Below are positions 12,481-24,336 of a stretch of DNA of 64,000 nucleotides, in pieces (the stretch's first letter is position 1; each line of letters opens with the position of its first letter). Below the pieces are notes generated by a model that had not been told where the DNA came from, did not search any database, and saw nothing but the letters and a program-made list of their open reading frames with translations. The stretch is from the NCBI GenBank assembly GCA_036927565.1, contig JAYESD010000005.1, forward strand, positions 12,740,565-12,804,564. The letters are read 5' to 3'. Both the position numbers and the translations under genes were made by a program. This stretch comes from Tuctoria greenei. Taxonomy: Eukaryota; Streptophyta; Magnoliopsida; Poales; Poaceae.

Positions 12481-12756
12481 CACCAGGTTTGAAAATTAGT
12501 GGCAACAAAATCAATTTATTCGCACACGATATGTCTGTCGACTTAACAACAAACATCCAGCAATTGATGCAACGCTCAAGGACCCTTGCGTCGTTGCGAG
12601 ACGATGTTATTTATAGTTTTTTCAGTTTGCAATATTGCACCCATTAAAATAGCACCGCGAAGAGTTGTAGTATTAGGAATAGTTTCTTGAACATCACAGC
12701 TTCGACTTGGTGCGAGCAGGAGCCTTTTGTGGAGTTGCTGCTAGCCGTTGTTGATT
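12481..12756. other. 3' flank of the TNP1-like gene; no ORF
   Basis: Short region between the subterminal repeats and the stop codon of the leftward TNP1-like gene. It is probably that gene's 3' untranslated region. No clear polyadenylation signal was identified. Confidence 0.3.
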
Positions 12757-14331
12757 TTACAAGCTCTCCATCATTCTGCGCATGTCTGCTAGCTCCTTTT
12801 CTTGCCGTGTAGAATTGGCTGCCATCTGATCACGTAAAGCCCAGACTTCCTGGTTGAGCTGTTCATTTGCCTGGACGAAGCCATCCATCTGGGAGGTCAT
12901 ATGATCATTTCTTCGTTCCAACTCTTGCACCTGAGAGCTGAGGTCTTCATTTCTATTTTGCAAGGATCGAACTTGCTGGTCGAGCTGGTCAGACATCTGG
13001 ATACGCAGTCTTTCAGAAACATTAGGTTTAGCCATATAACCACGCCCCCAAAACTGTGATCCTCCAGAACCGGTTGCGGATATATAAGTAAGCTGGAAGA
13101 TGTTGTTTCTTTCCTCATCTGGGATTGGGACTCCCAGCTCAGCTTCCTTGACGTTGATTTGGGCACGTGCCTGGGTCTATATTCAAAAAGAAAAGTCATA
13201 TGTACATTGCAAATATTTATTTAAATGGGGACTGTTTGAAGTGTTTCTCACATGTACAACTTCTGCCTGCTCGTTTTCCCATTGACCGTTCTTCACATGG
13301 CTTGCCTCCCACAGTTCTATGTCATCGGGTTCTTTTCCGGTCTCTGGGTCTCGCTACATCAAATACAAGTAAAATTTGATTGAAGGATTGCCGTGCAAAG
13401 TAAAAGCATGATTTAGTTTTCATACCTTCTCGTAACTAAGTTGGGCGTAGGATTTTGAGCCAAGCAAGTGTTTTGTCTTTTGAGTACTTCGATTTCGTGA
13501 ATCGGTTCTGCTTATTAACTGCAATTTTAAGAATTAATTTCACAAATGGGTGTTATCAAATAATTTTTGTAGGATATGAAGGTATTAGAAAGCTAACTGA
13601 CCTTGAATCGCTCGGACCGAAAATAGTCCATAAGCGCCAACCAATCGGAATCTGCTACATCAACAGGCTTGTTTTGTATGCGTTCCTCATCGGTCGAATA
13701 CTTCTTATAGGTGGCAAGCAATGTTGATCGCCACCCCTTGTAGCGCTCACCAACAATCTTCAATATTTTTCTTCTGGTATCATCTGTGTCCTCCAAGTCC
13801 CAGGCATTCTGTACATTGTATATCACACTGTTATAAACGTACAAGATGGAGGTCGCTAGAAAAAAATACTTATGTGGGGTGTCACAACACTAACCAGAAT
13901 GTCTCTCACTATATCGCTCTTCGAAGTATCGCCAACCTCTGCCCACTTCCTTACACCAGCGAGGGGTGCATTTTTTTTGTTGTAATAACCACATCATCGA
14001 CAAAGTGCCGCTGATTAGGACCAACCGCAGCACCCAACCTATCGGACCACTGAATTTGTAGCTTCCGATTCTGATCATTCGTTCTATTTGCAGATGCTAG
14101 ATAGCGCAATTTAGCAACCTTAAGTCCTTTAGCCACCCCTCTTCCAAACTTCTTTCCTTCTGTTAGTGTCATTTAAACGGTAAACATTTAAAGCAAATTA
14201 GCAACTGACCAGGCCTATTATCATGTACAAATAGTGTGAAAGAAGAAGAAGTCTAATGTTTTACCATCTTCAGGACGAGTGCGGCAAATACGAACGTGGG
14301 AACACCGCATCGCAACAGCATTTTGCTCCAT
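12757..14331 (-). pseudogene. TNP1-like CACTA protein gene (Transposase_24-like), multi-exon
   Basis: This resembles the plant Ptta/En/Spm 'transposase_24' family, related to the En/Spm accessory protein TnpA. Leftward exons: 14264-14331 (start MEQNAVAMRC); about 13896-14172 with LQIQWSDRLGAAVGPNQRHF; about 13600-13808 with RRKILKIVGERYKGWRSTLL, then ENRIQNKP-like and DWLALMDYF text; about 13430-13510 with GSKSYAQLSYEK; about 13240-13355 with DPETGKEPDDIELWEASHV; and 12757-13177 ending in a coiled coil (LQNRNEDLSSQVQELERRN). GT donors are visible after KSDIVRDIL and after FRSERFK, and an AG acceptor before NAWDLEDTDD. A one-base slip in an A-run near 13970 breaks exon 2. The gene reads toward the near terminus. 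Confidence 0.75.
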
Positions 14332-14689
14332 ATTGGGCGATGCATCGACTTGTTGACTTCTTTGTTGCTATTCATACCCTACAATCAGGCATCAGACAAT
14401 AGTCAGTGGCGCTACAGCACCCGTAGTACTGCAGGGGATTTTCAGTCCAGCTGCAAAGCAGGCAAGACAGTAGCTGGCGATGCTAGAGAAAGAGAGGGTT
14501 CGTCGGGTGCTCATCCTCTGCAGTACTGCCGGTTCGGTCTGACCGACATCAGCAGGAGCGCGTCTCGAGGCGAATTGGTGGCAGGGCGAGTCATGGACGT
14601 CAACGGTATTAGCAGGTAGAGGATGCAAAACTTGCAACGTTTAACAAAGCTAGGGTTCGGTCTGGCAGTGCAGTGACCACATTTAAGTC

Positions 14690-14850
14690 AGAGGATCGAC
14701 GTCCAGATCACACCGGTGATCTCACGTGACTTACGTTTTTACTGCAGGCGATGCAGTAAAGATCCAACGGTGTGATTCCGTTGGATCTTTACTGCATTGC
14801 ATGCAGTAAAAACGTATAAGTCAGGTGATCTGTGTCCATTGATATCACCC
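14690..14850. repeat. Foldback (MITE-like) hairpin
   Basis: Arms of about 50-60 bases pair around a short loop near 14785. ACTTACGTTTTTACTGCA and GATGCAGTAAAGATCCAACG are mirrored by CGTTGGATCTTTACTGCATT and GCAGTAAAAACGTATAAGT. The outer parts (GATCACACCGGTGATCTCAC) match more loosely. No protein is encoded and the target duplication is unclear. Confidence 0.65.
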
Positions 14851-15283
14851 CGGAGCAAGTCTCGAGGCTAGGAGGATAGTGTGACGGATCTAGGAATTAA
14901 ATTTAGGTGGATTGCATACTGATATTTTGTTCTGCATGTTAGCATCTCGCCCTAAAGTGCTAGAACGGATACATGAATATAATCTTGCGTTAATTACCAA
15001 ACATCAGCAACACATTTGGCAGTGTAAAAAACGGAATTGAGATCATATAAGCAGCAATGAACCCTCATGTACATGCATCTCTAAACTATATGATACTAAC
15101 ATTTCTTAGTGGACAGAGGTTAATGATATTGGACTATTTTTTCCAGGGTATGCCATGTCATATGGGGCATAGCATGTAGGTACGCCGTAATGGCCAGGGG
15201 TTTGCGGGTGGCGGGGTCATCATGTCACGTGAACGATGGGACATGGAGATGGAGGGAGACGCGTCGAGAGGACAGTGAAGTGA
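14851..15283. other. Intergenic cargo; no gene seen
   Basis: A/T-rich sequence up to about 15140, then GC-rich sequence resembling the duplicated block that follows (GTTTGCGGGTGGCGGGGTCA near 15198). No coding feature is supported. Confidence 0.3.
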
Positions 15284-15760
15284 CCACCAGCAGGGCGTGG
15301 GCGCCGGCCGGTGCCGGAGTGACTGGCGGCGACATGGGTTTGCGGGCGGCGGGGTCATCATGACATGCGAAGGATGGGACGTGGCGATGTTGAGGGAGAC
15401 GCATTTCTGAGGACACTGAAGTGAGCAGCAACAGGGCGTGGTCGCCAGTGCCGAAGTGGCGGCGGCGAGAGAGCCCAGCATGCGCGTGTAGGCATCAATA
15501 AATCACGCCATCACATAAACTCACCAGCAGGGCGTGGGCGCCGGTCGGTGCCGGAGTGACCGGCGGCGACAGGGGTTTGCGGGCGGCGGGGTCATCATGG
15601 CACGCGAAGGATGGGACGTGGCGATGGTGGAGGGATACGCGTCGGGGAGGACACTGAAGTGAGCAGCAGCAGGGTGTGGTCGCCGGTGCTGGAGTGGCCG
15701 GCGGTGAGAGAGCCCATCGTGCGTGTGTAGGCATCAATAAATCACACCATCACATATACT
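15284..15760. repeat. Tandem duplication of a ~238-bp GC-rich unit
   Basis: CACCAGCAGGGCGTGGGCGC begins at 15284 and again at 15522. Both copies continue with a GGTTTGCGGGCGGCGGGGTC segment, a GTGGCGATG segment, and end in TGTAGGCATCAATAAATCAC. A partial third copy lies just upstream (15190-15283). It may be a captured exon fragment; no frame is convincingly conserved. Confidence 0.75.
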
Positions 15761-17963
15761 GATTAACTATTAACCGGGACTAGGAAACTACAATCGCAAT
15801 GCTAAAATATTTAGTAGAGCCTGGTACATATTTATACTCGTAGTAACAGCATGGGATGACGAATCTCGGGGTTCCAAGCATCAGGTGCTGCAATATTATC
15901 TGCATACGATGCAAAGGAATTAACGTGTTATAAATATGTGTATTTTGATAGTAAACACATTTATAGTTATACCAGGTGCTTGTTGCCCATCACGATTACT
16001 TGTAGACGACATGACGGTTTGGTGTCTTATTCCTAAAGTAAAGAGTATATATAGTAAGTAACAGTGATAAAGTCAGATTACATGAGGATGTGTATTTTAG
16101 ATCGGGCGGTGTGGTTGCTATGAACTGAAAATGTTTGTTTTGAACGGAGGAATTAGAAATGAAGGAGTAGGAAAAAAAACCATGCAATCCGTATAAATCG
16201 TGGGAACTGAAAATCTTAGAAATACAAGTTTGGAACACAGGAATGAGAGTACAACATTGGGAGTGGTTGATAAGATAACCCTGGCGTCATTTACTTCTAA
16301 ATCAAGAAATTACATAGTACATGCGGTTTTTAATAGTTATCTTTCCTGACATGAAAATGTACTAGAAATACACTACCATAAACTGTCGGAGCGACATTTA
16401 TTTCGGGGCAGAGGTGTAGTGTATTTTATATATGGAAACAAGTAGAATGCAATCAGATGCTAGGGTAAAATAAAAAGATGAAGCGACTGTAGGATGCAGA
16501 TCTAACGATTGAGGATAGCTGATTGCACGATTGCACCATTAATCAAATTTTATACTAGACATTCATGAAACATAAGAGCATATAAGGAGTTGGGACGACA
16601 ACTAGAAATGAACTGGCTGTAGCTGTTGGGACGACATCTAAAGCGATAAGGATGGAGTAGCTTTATAAAAAGACGGCATGGATCATGTAGAACTTACGTA
16701 GCACAAAACTGGAGTCCGGGATGTCGCAGGGTGGGGTCGGCGATGAAGAGGTTCGGTAGAGCCCATCAAACTTGGTCGCTTGACGTTGTACCCACAGTCA
16801 CCACCACCACTCACACGGGAATTTCTTACGAATACAAGTTTGGAACACATCACTAAGAGGAGAACATGTGTGTCGGGAACTGAAGCCACTGCGGGATTAG
16901 AGGGAGACACACATTTATATTCGTCGTGGCTAGGTACAAATGGGCGGGACTGGAATTTTGGACGCACGGAGTGAAGTTTCAATTGTGAAAATCTCAATTG
17001 TGCGCGCCAAGAAGAACGAAAATTTTTTTGAGGGCGTGCAGAATTTGGCGCCGTGCCCCTCTGCACGCATGCAATCGTGATTAAATTCATGTAATGTCGC
17101 GATGATTCCTGCACATGGTTTTACTCTTCACCGGTACGTCTACCTAGAGCTAGAGGGGTATACCTCTTCGGACTGCTGCCTCGCCGTGGGACCGCTACCT
17201 GCCGTTCATCTTTGTTTTCATGGAGACGTAAAAGCAGTCATGTGGTAGTGGGACATTTCAAAAAAAATACGAACAAAAATATGAATCGCCAAATGTATCA
17301 TTGTGCTAATGCAAACGACATGCAAATACAGAACACCCAAGTCCACGAAAGGAGGACGGCAAATCCATGGTCTAGTAAAAGGTAAACAATCAGCATTTTA
17401 TATATAACATTCGTCGCAATGAAATGATAACATATACAGAGTATATACTACTACAAAAAAAAACATTTTCCCATGTGATGTCTAATCTTCAGGCTGTCGA
17501 TCCAAAGCCGCCTGTGATACGAGTATCATAGGTATATACGATATATATATCAACAAAGTCATCTGATATTAGTTACAACGGATAAAGTATTTTTCATGCA
17601 CCTGTTGCATCAGGCGATGGACTAGTTAGCAATTTAGATGACGTAATTTCCTAATCAAGTTAATTATGCATCATGTCTGTTGTTAGTTCTATTACTTGTA
17701 AGGATAATGTTTACCGGATTTCATTCATTCAGCCACATGAAATATAGACGGTCCCAAGTTACAAACATATAGGAGATGTTTTTGATAAAAGAAGTTTTTC
17801 GATACTGCATATATAGAACACATTTTTCATGAACATAAAGACATATTTCATTAACAAACAAGTAATAGGAAGACACATAGTAGACAGCAAGAACAAGATA
17901 AACTACACCTAATACTACTCTACTCAGAGATCACGAAATAGATAAAGTACTCCTAATACTACT
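15761..17963. other. 2.2-kb cargo stretch without a supported gene
   Basis: Mostly A/T-rich. A 143-codon leftward open frame (16683-17114) resembles nothing I know and has no conserved copy elsewhere in the window, so it is not called. The word GAATACAAGTTTGGAACACA occurs near 16219 (as AAATACAAGTTTGGAACACA) and 16829, a sign of local duplication. Confidence 0.35.
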
Positions 17964-18713
17964 CTAGTGGGAGAAAACCACGTCCTCCTCCTCCGCTGCT
18001 GCCGCCTCCACCGCCTCCGCCTTCGGTGCCGCCGCCTCCTCCTCCTCCTCCTCCGCCGCTGCTGCCGCCTCAACCTCTGCCTCCGCCGCCGCTGCCGCCT
18101 CCTCCTGCTCCTCCTCCGCCGCTGCTGCCGCCTCCATAGCCGCGTTCACCTCCGCCTCAAGAGACGCCTCCTGCTCCGCCTCCTCCACTGTCGCCGCTGC
18201 CCAAGCCGCCTCATACTCCTCAACCTCCGTCACAGTCTGAAGCTTCCCGGCTACGAAATGCAGAAACTTCGGGAGGCCCTCTACCCCAACAACCTCCGCG
18301 ATCGTCTCGTGGAGGGCGTCGAGACAACCGGCCACAGTCATCAACCCGTAGCAGTAGTGGCCCCCGGTGTCCATGCTCATGTGGAGGGGAAGGGTCCCAA
18401 GACCCAGACGACGACACGAGCGATCTATGTCGGAAAAGACCTTCCGTGCCACTGCGTTGATCGCTAGTGGGCTATGAGCGGCGGTAGACTTGGTGTCGGT
18501 GGCCACCTTAAGGCGCCGATCGAGTTCGTCGATGCGGTCGGTGAGGATTCTGAGAGTCTGCTCAACCCAACCGGGATGAGGAAGTGCAGGCACCCCAGGC
18601 AGAGATGCGGGCGCTGCAATCAGTTCCACCGGCATTGCCGGCGGCGATGGAAACGGAGAAGGAGGTTTGGAGGACGTCGATGGCCTAGAGCGCTTCGGCG
18701 CGGGGCTACCCAT
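17964..18713 (-). CDS. Unrecognised core-plus-acidic-tail protein, copy 1 (intact)
   Basis: I do not recognise this family. The start is set at the ATG giving MGSPAPKRSRPSTS because copy 3 (27495) starts the same way; an upstream in-frame ATG would add 11 residues. The protein is about 249 residues. Residues 1-60 are Pro/Ser-rich with a basic KRSR patch, and residues 65-90 form a likely short helix (IDELDRRLKVATD). A conserved core of about 70 residues contains RRLGLGTLP, SMDTGGHYCYGL and LDALHETIAEV. The last ~90 residues are Ala/Glu repeats. There is no signal peptide or membrane segment. The upstream region matches that of copy 3 in inverted orientation, but 3 bases of the TATA box are missing (reads CCCACTAAGGCTCACC). 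Confidence 0.6.
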   Translation of the reverse strand: MGSPAPKRSRPSTSSKPPSPFPSPPAMPVELIAAPASLPGVPALPHPGWVEQTLRILTDRIDELDRRLKVATDTKSTAAHSPLAINAVARKVFSDIDRSCRRLGLGTLPLHMSMDTGGHYCYGLMTVAGCLDALHETIAEVVGVEGLPKFLHFVAGKLQTVTEVEEYEAAWAAATVEEAEQEASLEAEVNAAMEAAAAAEEEQEEAAAAAEAEVEAAAAAEEEEEEAAAPKAEAVEAAAAEEEDVVFSH

Positions 18714-18825
18714 TTGTGTGGCGACGGAGGTGTAGAGAAAGAGCAAGAGGTGGTCGACGGTGGCGGGTGGCGGGGGGAGAAGTTTAGAGGCTAGGATCTA
18801 AGGAGTGGTGTGGCGGAGAAGCAAG

Positions 18826-19010
18826 AGGACGGTGAGCCTTAGTGGGTCATCGTCTAAGAGGGCATGTCGAGATGATCGGACACTAGAGGAAACCGCGCTT
18901 AATTATGAACCAGTCGGTGGCCCCGGTTTACTCGAAACCGCGGTTTGCATCCTCTCGGTCACAACGGCTCGACGCGTCCCATTGGCTTCAATGGCAGTTT
19001 TTTAGGAGTA
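18826..19010 (-). promoter_or_regulatory. Upstream module of family copy 1
   Basis: Inverted match to 27200-27385. It holds the AAACCGCGGTTT palindrome, CGGGGCCACCGAC, GCGGTTTCCTCTAG and the gap-toothed TATA region. The same ~115-bp core recurs near 21746, 23915, 26093 and 27226. Confidence 0.65.
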
Positions 19011-19199
19011 AATTTACACGCGGGGAAAAACAATTTTTTCGTTATATAAAAAAATCCGTCCGTACACGCCTAAGCCAACTTCGTGACCATGCGTCCGTGC
19101 CAGCGGACGCCTTGCAGCGAACATGGGCCTAGTCCTACACGCATTACTTTCATTCGGATTTTTAACTGCAACTGTGTGCCATGCCTTATAACATCGGTG

Positions 19200-19480
19200 A
19201 ACCGACCTCAACTTTCCGTGGTGGGACTAATCCTTCGCACCTGTTCCATATGTTCTTTTCTTCTCTGTCTGTTGTCTAATACTATTTCTATTCTATGTTC
19301 AACATGCATGTGCGACCTCGATCCACGATCATGTTTCATGATGTTATACGTGTGTTTTCTCTTTTTGTTGAAAGATCGTCATGTCCTGTTTGAGGTATAT
19401 ATATATATGCATGCATGTTAGTTTTGTTAAACATGACCTAGGTGTTTTAATTATAGCTATGTCTAACATGCACGGACCGC
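19200..19480 (-). repeat. Inverted partial copy of the 2.17-kb repeat
   Basis: Words such as CGATCCACGATCATG, GTGTGTTTTCTCTTTTTGTT and GAAAGATCGTC are the inverse of, or the same as, parts of the 2.17-kb unit (compare 21350-21420 and 21880-21920). This suggests the unit once extended beyond its current array. Confidence 0.5.
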
Positions 19481-19882
19481 AAATATGATCAACCAATTAC
19501 ACTACTTAAGAAACCCAAATAGAAGACAACGATGGGTGACAGATCGGATGTCCATCAATCACAAAGTGATGCGAGACGATCTTAAAGTCATTGTTTGTCT
19601 CCTTTAGCTTTGCAATTACAAATCAAGACGAGCTTCAAACCCTAAGATCTTTTGTCTTTGTGCAATTTGCTCGGGTCACTTGTGACAGATTAACACATCA
19701 CTAAACTTAGAGCACATTCACTTGATTGAAATCTAGAAATTCTAACACACTAGTATTCATTGACACGAATGAACACATATATATTACAAAACACAAGAAA
19801 TATGTACAAGAACAGAATTGAAGCTAAACATGTACAAGAACTCCTAAAACTACAAAAGAAATATGTACAGGAACTCCTAAAA
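19481..19882. other. A/T-rich spacer; no gene seen
   Basis: Lies downstream (3') of family copy 2. A duplicated word AAGAAATATGTACAAGAAC/AAGAAATATGTACAGGAAC occurs near 19795 and 19856. Nothing coding is supported. Confidence 0.3.
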
Positions 19883-20515
19883 CTACTCTTCCAGCCCCGC
19901 CTCCTCCGCCCTCTCCCCCAACTTCTCAAACCATGACAAGCGGTCCTCCTCCTCCTTCTCGTCGTCGTCGTGGTGATGGTGGTGGTCGCCGTCATCGTCG
20001 CTGTCGTCATCGTCATCATCATCATCATTGTCGTCGTCGTCGTCGTCGCTGTCATCGTCGTCCTCCTACTCCTCCTCCTCCTCCTCCTCCTCCTCCTCCG
20101 GCGACGATGCAACAAGAGAGTGGGCCGGGTGCTCTGGCTGAGCCGATTGCTCCGACTGCACCGGTGGCTCCGGCTGCACCGGCGGTGGAACCCCGCCGCG
20201 ACGGAAGTTCCTCTCCGTCACCGCCACCAGGGCACTACGGCCCTCGGTGCCGAGCTCCTGGGCCATCGTCCCGGACAAGATGTCCAGGCGATCGGCCACA
20301 CCCGTGAGGGCATAGAGGTAGTGGCCGGTTGTATCCATTCGCGGAAACTCGGGAAGGGTACCAATACCCAAGGCGTCCAAGGCCCGAGACATACTGTTGT
20401 ACGCCTCTCGCGCCATAATGAGGCGCTGGTCGTCGTTCACCCTCTCGGGAGAGCTGCAGCATATCCGCTTGCAGGGTGGCTGCCTCGACGGGCTAGGAGG
20501 CGTAAGATTGGCCAT
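19883..20515 (-). pseudogene. Unrecognised core-plus-acidic-tail protein, copy 2 (stop in tail)
   Basis: Start chosen at the ATG in a CCATGG context giving MANLTPPSPSRQ. The core has LGIGTLPEFPRMDTTGHYLY, then ADRLDILSGTMAQELG, aligned with copies 1, 3 and 4. The acidic tail reaches about 10 consecutive Glu and then a TAG (20066-20068). The same frame stays open for 60 more codons beyond it, rich in Asp/Glu with a short His run, ending in a Trp/Phe/Leu-containing acidic segment and a stop at 19883-19885. One GAG-to-TAG change explains this. The truncated 150-residue product keeps the core and may still be functional. A TATATAAGG lies about 100 bases upstream (near 20611-20619). Confidence 0.6.
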
Positions 20516-20826
20516 GGCTGTGGTGGTTCGTCGGCGCCGGGCTAGGAGGTGGAGCGATGGAAGAAGAAGAAAGGAGTGCAAAAGTTCTGTGCTTGTACAT
20601 AACTGACAACGCACCTTATATATTATCTATGCGGAGTAGAGGAGGGAGCGGTTCGCTTCCCGCGCATTGAACTCTTTGCAGACCTCGTGCGGCGCAATTA
20701 AACCACTGTGGAAGACGATCTTCAGAGATCCTTCCGTCTCTCTTGTATCCATGTGCAACGTCACGCACGCGTCCCTGCACCACGACTTCTTAACTTCTCC
20801 GCAGACCTCGTGCGTCGCGTCAGTTA
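20516..20826. other. Upstream region of family copy 2
   Basis: Contains the leader and TATA-like TATATAAGG of copy 2 (minus strand), then sequence with two related words GCAGACCTCGTGCGGCGC and GCAGACCTCGTGCGTCGCGT (near 20678 and 20801). No other gene is seen. Confidence 0.4.
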
Positions 20827-21745
20827 CTTGGCGCACTGGAAAGGCCAGTGGCGAGATCTCCGGCGAGCCCCACCACGGCGGCGCCGCGCGCGCGCCCTCG
20901 GCGCGAGGAGGAAGAAATGGTCTGTGATGTTGGTTTTCTTGTTTCGTGATGTTGTTTTTCTTGTTTTGTAGTAGTATTGTTTTATGTTAATGAACTCAAT
21001 GTCATTATTCCTCTGTTCCATCTGTTATTTTGTTTTCTGTCTGTTATTTAATGAACTTTCGGTTCTATAAATTTGTATTCTCTGTTAATGAATGACCGTC
21101 GCGTACGTTTGTTTTTTTGTTGTTAAAGTTGGATTCGATAGGATCATCCATGTTTTTGTATACTGGATCTCGATCCATGCTAGTTGATGTTTCATTGGAT
21201 GTACGACGATCAAAAAGTTTTTGTTTCGTAGGTTGGATTGGACCATCCATGTTGATATTTCATATGATAATATTTATTTATATATTAATTCTTTATTTTA
21301 CTAATGTATATTAATAATATACAAAGAATAAATATGACGATCATTTTTCAACAAAAAGAGAAAACACTTGTATAACACCATCAATTTAACATGATCGTGG
21401 ATCGAGGTCTTGCACATTCATGTTACACATAGAACACAAATACAGAGTACGTAGTTCATTAGACAACGGACAGAGAAGAAAATAACATATGGAATAGACG
21501 AACAACATTGAGTTCAGTAACATAGAACATTACAAAACAAGAGAAATGTCATTATGAAACAAGAAAATCAACATCACAAATCCTCATCAACAAGTGATCA
21601 ATCATGCATGAAACATGATGGAGACCTCGCTGGCTCTCTTTCAAAAGCATGCATGCATGTCCGGCCATCATACATGATCACGACAAAACATTAATGCTCG
21701 GATAGTCAGACGTGTGGCGTACACGTGTTAATTTTCTCTTATGCC

Positions 21746-21860
21746 GATGGGACGCGTCGAGCTGTTGGGACCGAGAGGATGCAAACCGCGGTTTGGAGTA
21801 AACCGGGGCCACCGACCAGTTCATAGGTGCGGTTTCCTCTAGCGTCCGATCATCTCCACA
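21746..21860 (+). promoter_or_regulatory. Upstream module, repeat unit 1
   Basis: GATGGGACGCGTCGAGC, the AAACCGCGGTTT palindrome, CGGGGCCACCGACCAGTTCA and GCGGTTTCCTCTAGCGTCCG match 27226-27345. Here it is not followed by the gene, and the sequence diverges before the TATA box. Confidence 0.6.
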
Positions 21861-23914
21861 TGCCCGCTTATACGTGTGTTTTCTCTTATTGTTGAAAGAT
21901 CGTCTTGTTTGAGGTATGCATGTTAATTTTGTCAAATGTGAGTGAGGTCTTTTCTATGTCTAACTTGCATGCACCCCAAACATGTTCAACCAATTAATAC
22001 GTGTTTAATTTCTCATTTTGATGATGGATATCATCAGAGTATGAGGCCTTGCCGATGTATGCTACGCCCCAAACATGCATGATCAAGGAGCCTACAACTC
22101 TAGACAATATCCAACTTCAAAAAGAGGAATTAGTACACATCAAAAAGAGGAATTAGTACAACTCTAGCTAGCTCGGTTCCTCTCTTCTCTTTCGCGTTTT
22201 CTGCCCCGCTTGCGCGCCGCCGACCACACCTTGGAACTCCAATGATAGCTTGCCAACTAGGCAAGGATCGATCGGGAGTCCTTTAGCAAAGTTGTTCACA
22301 ACTTGCTTGCGCACCTTCTCAACCTTTTGTTTCGGTGTCTCCTCAACCGGTTGAGCGGTATTTCGTAGTTTCCCGACGACCGCGGGTGAAGCTGCCGAGA
22401 CCCGCCCCTACTCCACCGTCGACAAGCCGGAGGAAGCCTCTACAGGCCCCGACTTCTATAAGGGAAAGGTGTGTTATCGCGCCTTAAGCATGCTCACCAA
22501 GTTTCAAGCCATGCCATGCCTTGTAGCGTCTTTATTGCCAGTTTCCCCGATGATAGTTCATACCTATGTCTCTAGGTCATGGATTTAATTCATTTTATAC
22601 ATCTAATAATTCTTGACCATAGTTAGGGGATAGTTTACCTATCTCCCTGCAAACACTCCGGATCTAAAAGATTTGAAAACCATCGACGAGTGATGACCGA
22701 TCGAGATAGCCGAGTTTTGGTCGCCGCCTGTGAGAAAGCCGCGATTCACCGTCGAGCTCCTAGTTTCTAGCCGTTTTTCTTCTTAATTTCCTAGTCCTGA
22801 TTCATGATCCTCAAGGCACAAGAAAGATTTTGGAGGAGAAACGAAGTCGTTTGAGCTAGAGATAAGGGAGTTCTACCCTGCCGGAGCTGTGGCCACCGCC
22901 GCCGCCATCGCACCGCGGTTTCCAGCCGTCGACAATCCCCGGGGGCAACACCGATGTGCTCCGCATGGTGAAAAACCCCCAAGCGGCAAGATTGGCAAAG
23001 CTTGGCGCACTAGAAAGGCCAGCGGCGAGATCTCTGGCGAGCCCCGCCACAGCGGCGTCGCGCGCGCGCCCTCAGCGCGAGGAGGATGAAAGGGTCTGTG
23101 ATGTTGGTTTTCTTGTTTCGTGATGTTGTTTTTCTTGTTTTGTAGTATTGTTTTATGTTAATGAACTAAATGTCATTGTTCCTCTGTTCCATCTGTTATT
23201 TTGTTTTCTGTCTGTTATTTAATGAACTATTGGTTATATATATTTGTATTCTCTATTAATGAACGACCGTCGCGTACGTGCGTTTTTTTGTTGTCAAAGT
23301 TGGATTCGATAGGATCATCCTTGTTTTTGTATACTGGATCTCGATCCATGCTAGTTGATGTTTCATTGGATGTACTAGACGATCAAAAAGTTTTTGTTTC
23401 GTAGGTTGGATTGGACCATCCATGTTGATATTTCATATGATAATATTTATATACTAATTCTTTATTTTACTAATGTATATTAATAATATACAAATAATAA
23501 ATATGACGATCGTTTTTCAACAAAAAGAGAAAATACTTGTATAACACCATCAATTTAACATGATCGTGGATCGAGGTCTTGCACATGCATGTTACACATA
23601 GAACACAAATACGGAGTACGTAGTTCATTAGACAATGTACATAGAAGAAAATAACATATGGAATAGACGAACAACATTGAGTTCAGTAACATAGAACATT
23701 ACAAAACAAGAGAAATGTCATCATGAAACAAGAAAATCAACATCACAAATCCTCATCAACAAGTGATCAATCATGCATGAAACATGATGGAGACCTTGCT
23801 GGCTCTCTTTCAAAAGCATGCATGCATGTCCGGCCATCATACATGATCACGACAAAGCATTAATGCTCGAATAGTCGGACGTGTGGCGTACACGTGTTAA
23901 TTTTCTCTTATGCC

Positions 23915-24030
23915 GATGGGACGTGTCGAGCCGTTGGGATCGAGAGGATGCAAACCGCGGTTTGGAGTAAACTGGGGCCACCGACCAGTTCATAAGCGCG
24001 GTTTCCTCTAGCGTTCGATCATCTCCACAC
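23915..24030 (+). promoter_or_regulatory. Upstream module, repeat unit 2
   Basis: Same module as at 21746, with a few substitutions (ACGTGTCGAGCC, AAACTGGGGCCACC). No gene body follows. Confidence 0.6.
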
Positions 24031-24336
24031 GCCCGCTTATACGTGTGTTTTCTCTTTTTGTTGAAAGATCGTCTTGTTTGAGGTATGCATGTTAATTTTG
24101 TCAAACGTGATTGAGGTCTTTTCTATGTCTAACTTGCATGCACCCCAAACATGTTCAACCAATTAATACGTGTTTAATTTCTCATTTTGATGATGGATAT
24201 CGTCAGAGTATGAGGCCTTGCCGATGTATGCTACGCCCCAAACATGCATGATCAAGGAGCCTACAACTCTAGACGGTATCCAACTTCAAAAAGAGGAATT
24301 AGTACACATCAAAAAGAGGAATTAGTACAACTCTAG

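Noticed and set aside
16683..17114. 143-codon leftward frame as a gene
   Set aside because: No recognisable motif, no paralogue in the window and no promoter signal; not supported.
17967..18467. Plus-strand 166-codon Arg/Leu/Cys-rich frame
   Set aside because: It is the antisense shadow of the Ala/Glu-rich tail of family copy 1, which has conserved paralogues.
19391..19420. TATATATATATGCATGCATG as a promoter
   Set aside because: Simple TA/TGCA repeat; no gene follows at a sensible distance on either strand.
19933..20545. Plus-strand frames with long Val/Ile/Leu or Arg/His runs
   Set aside because: They are antisense shadows of the Glu/Asp tail of family copy 2.
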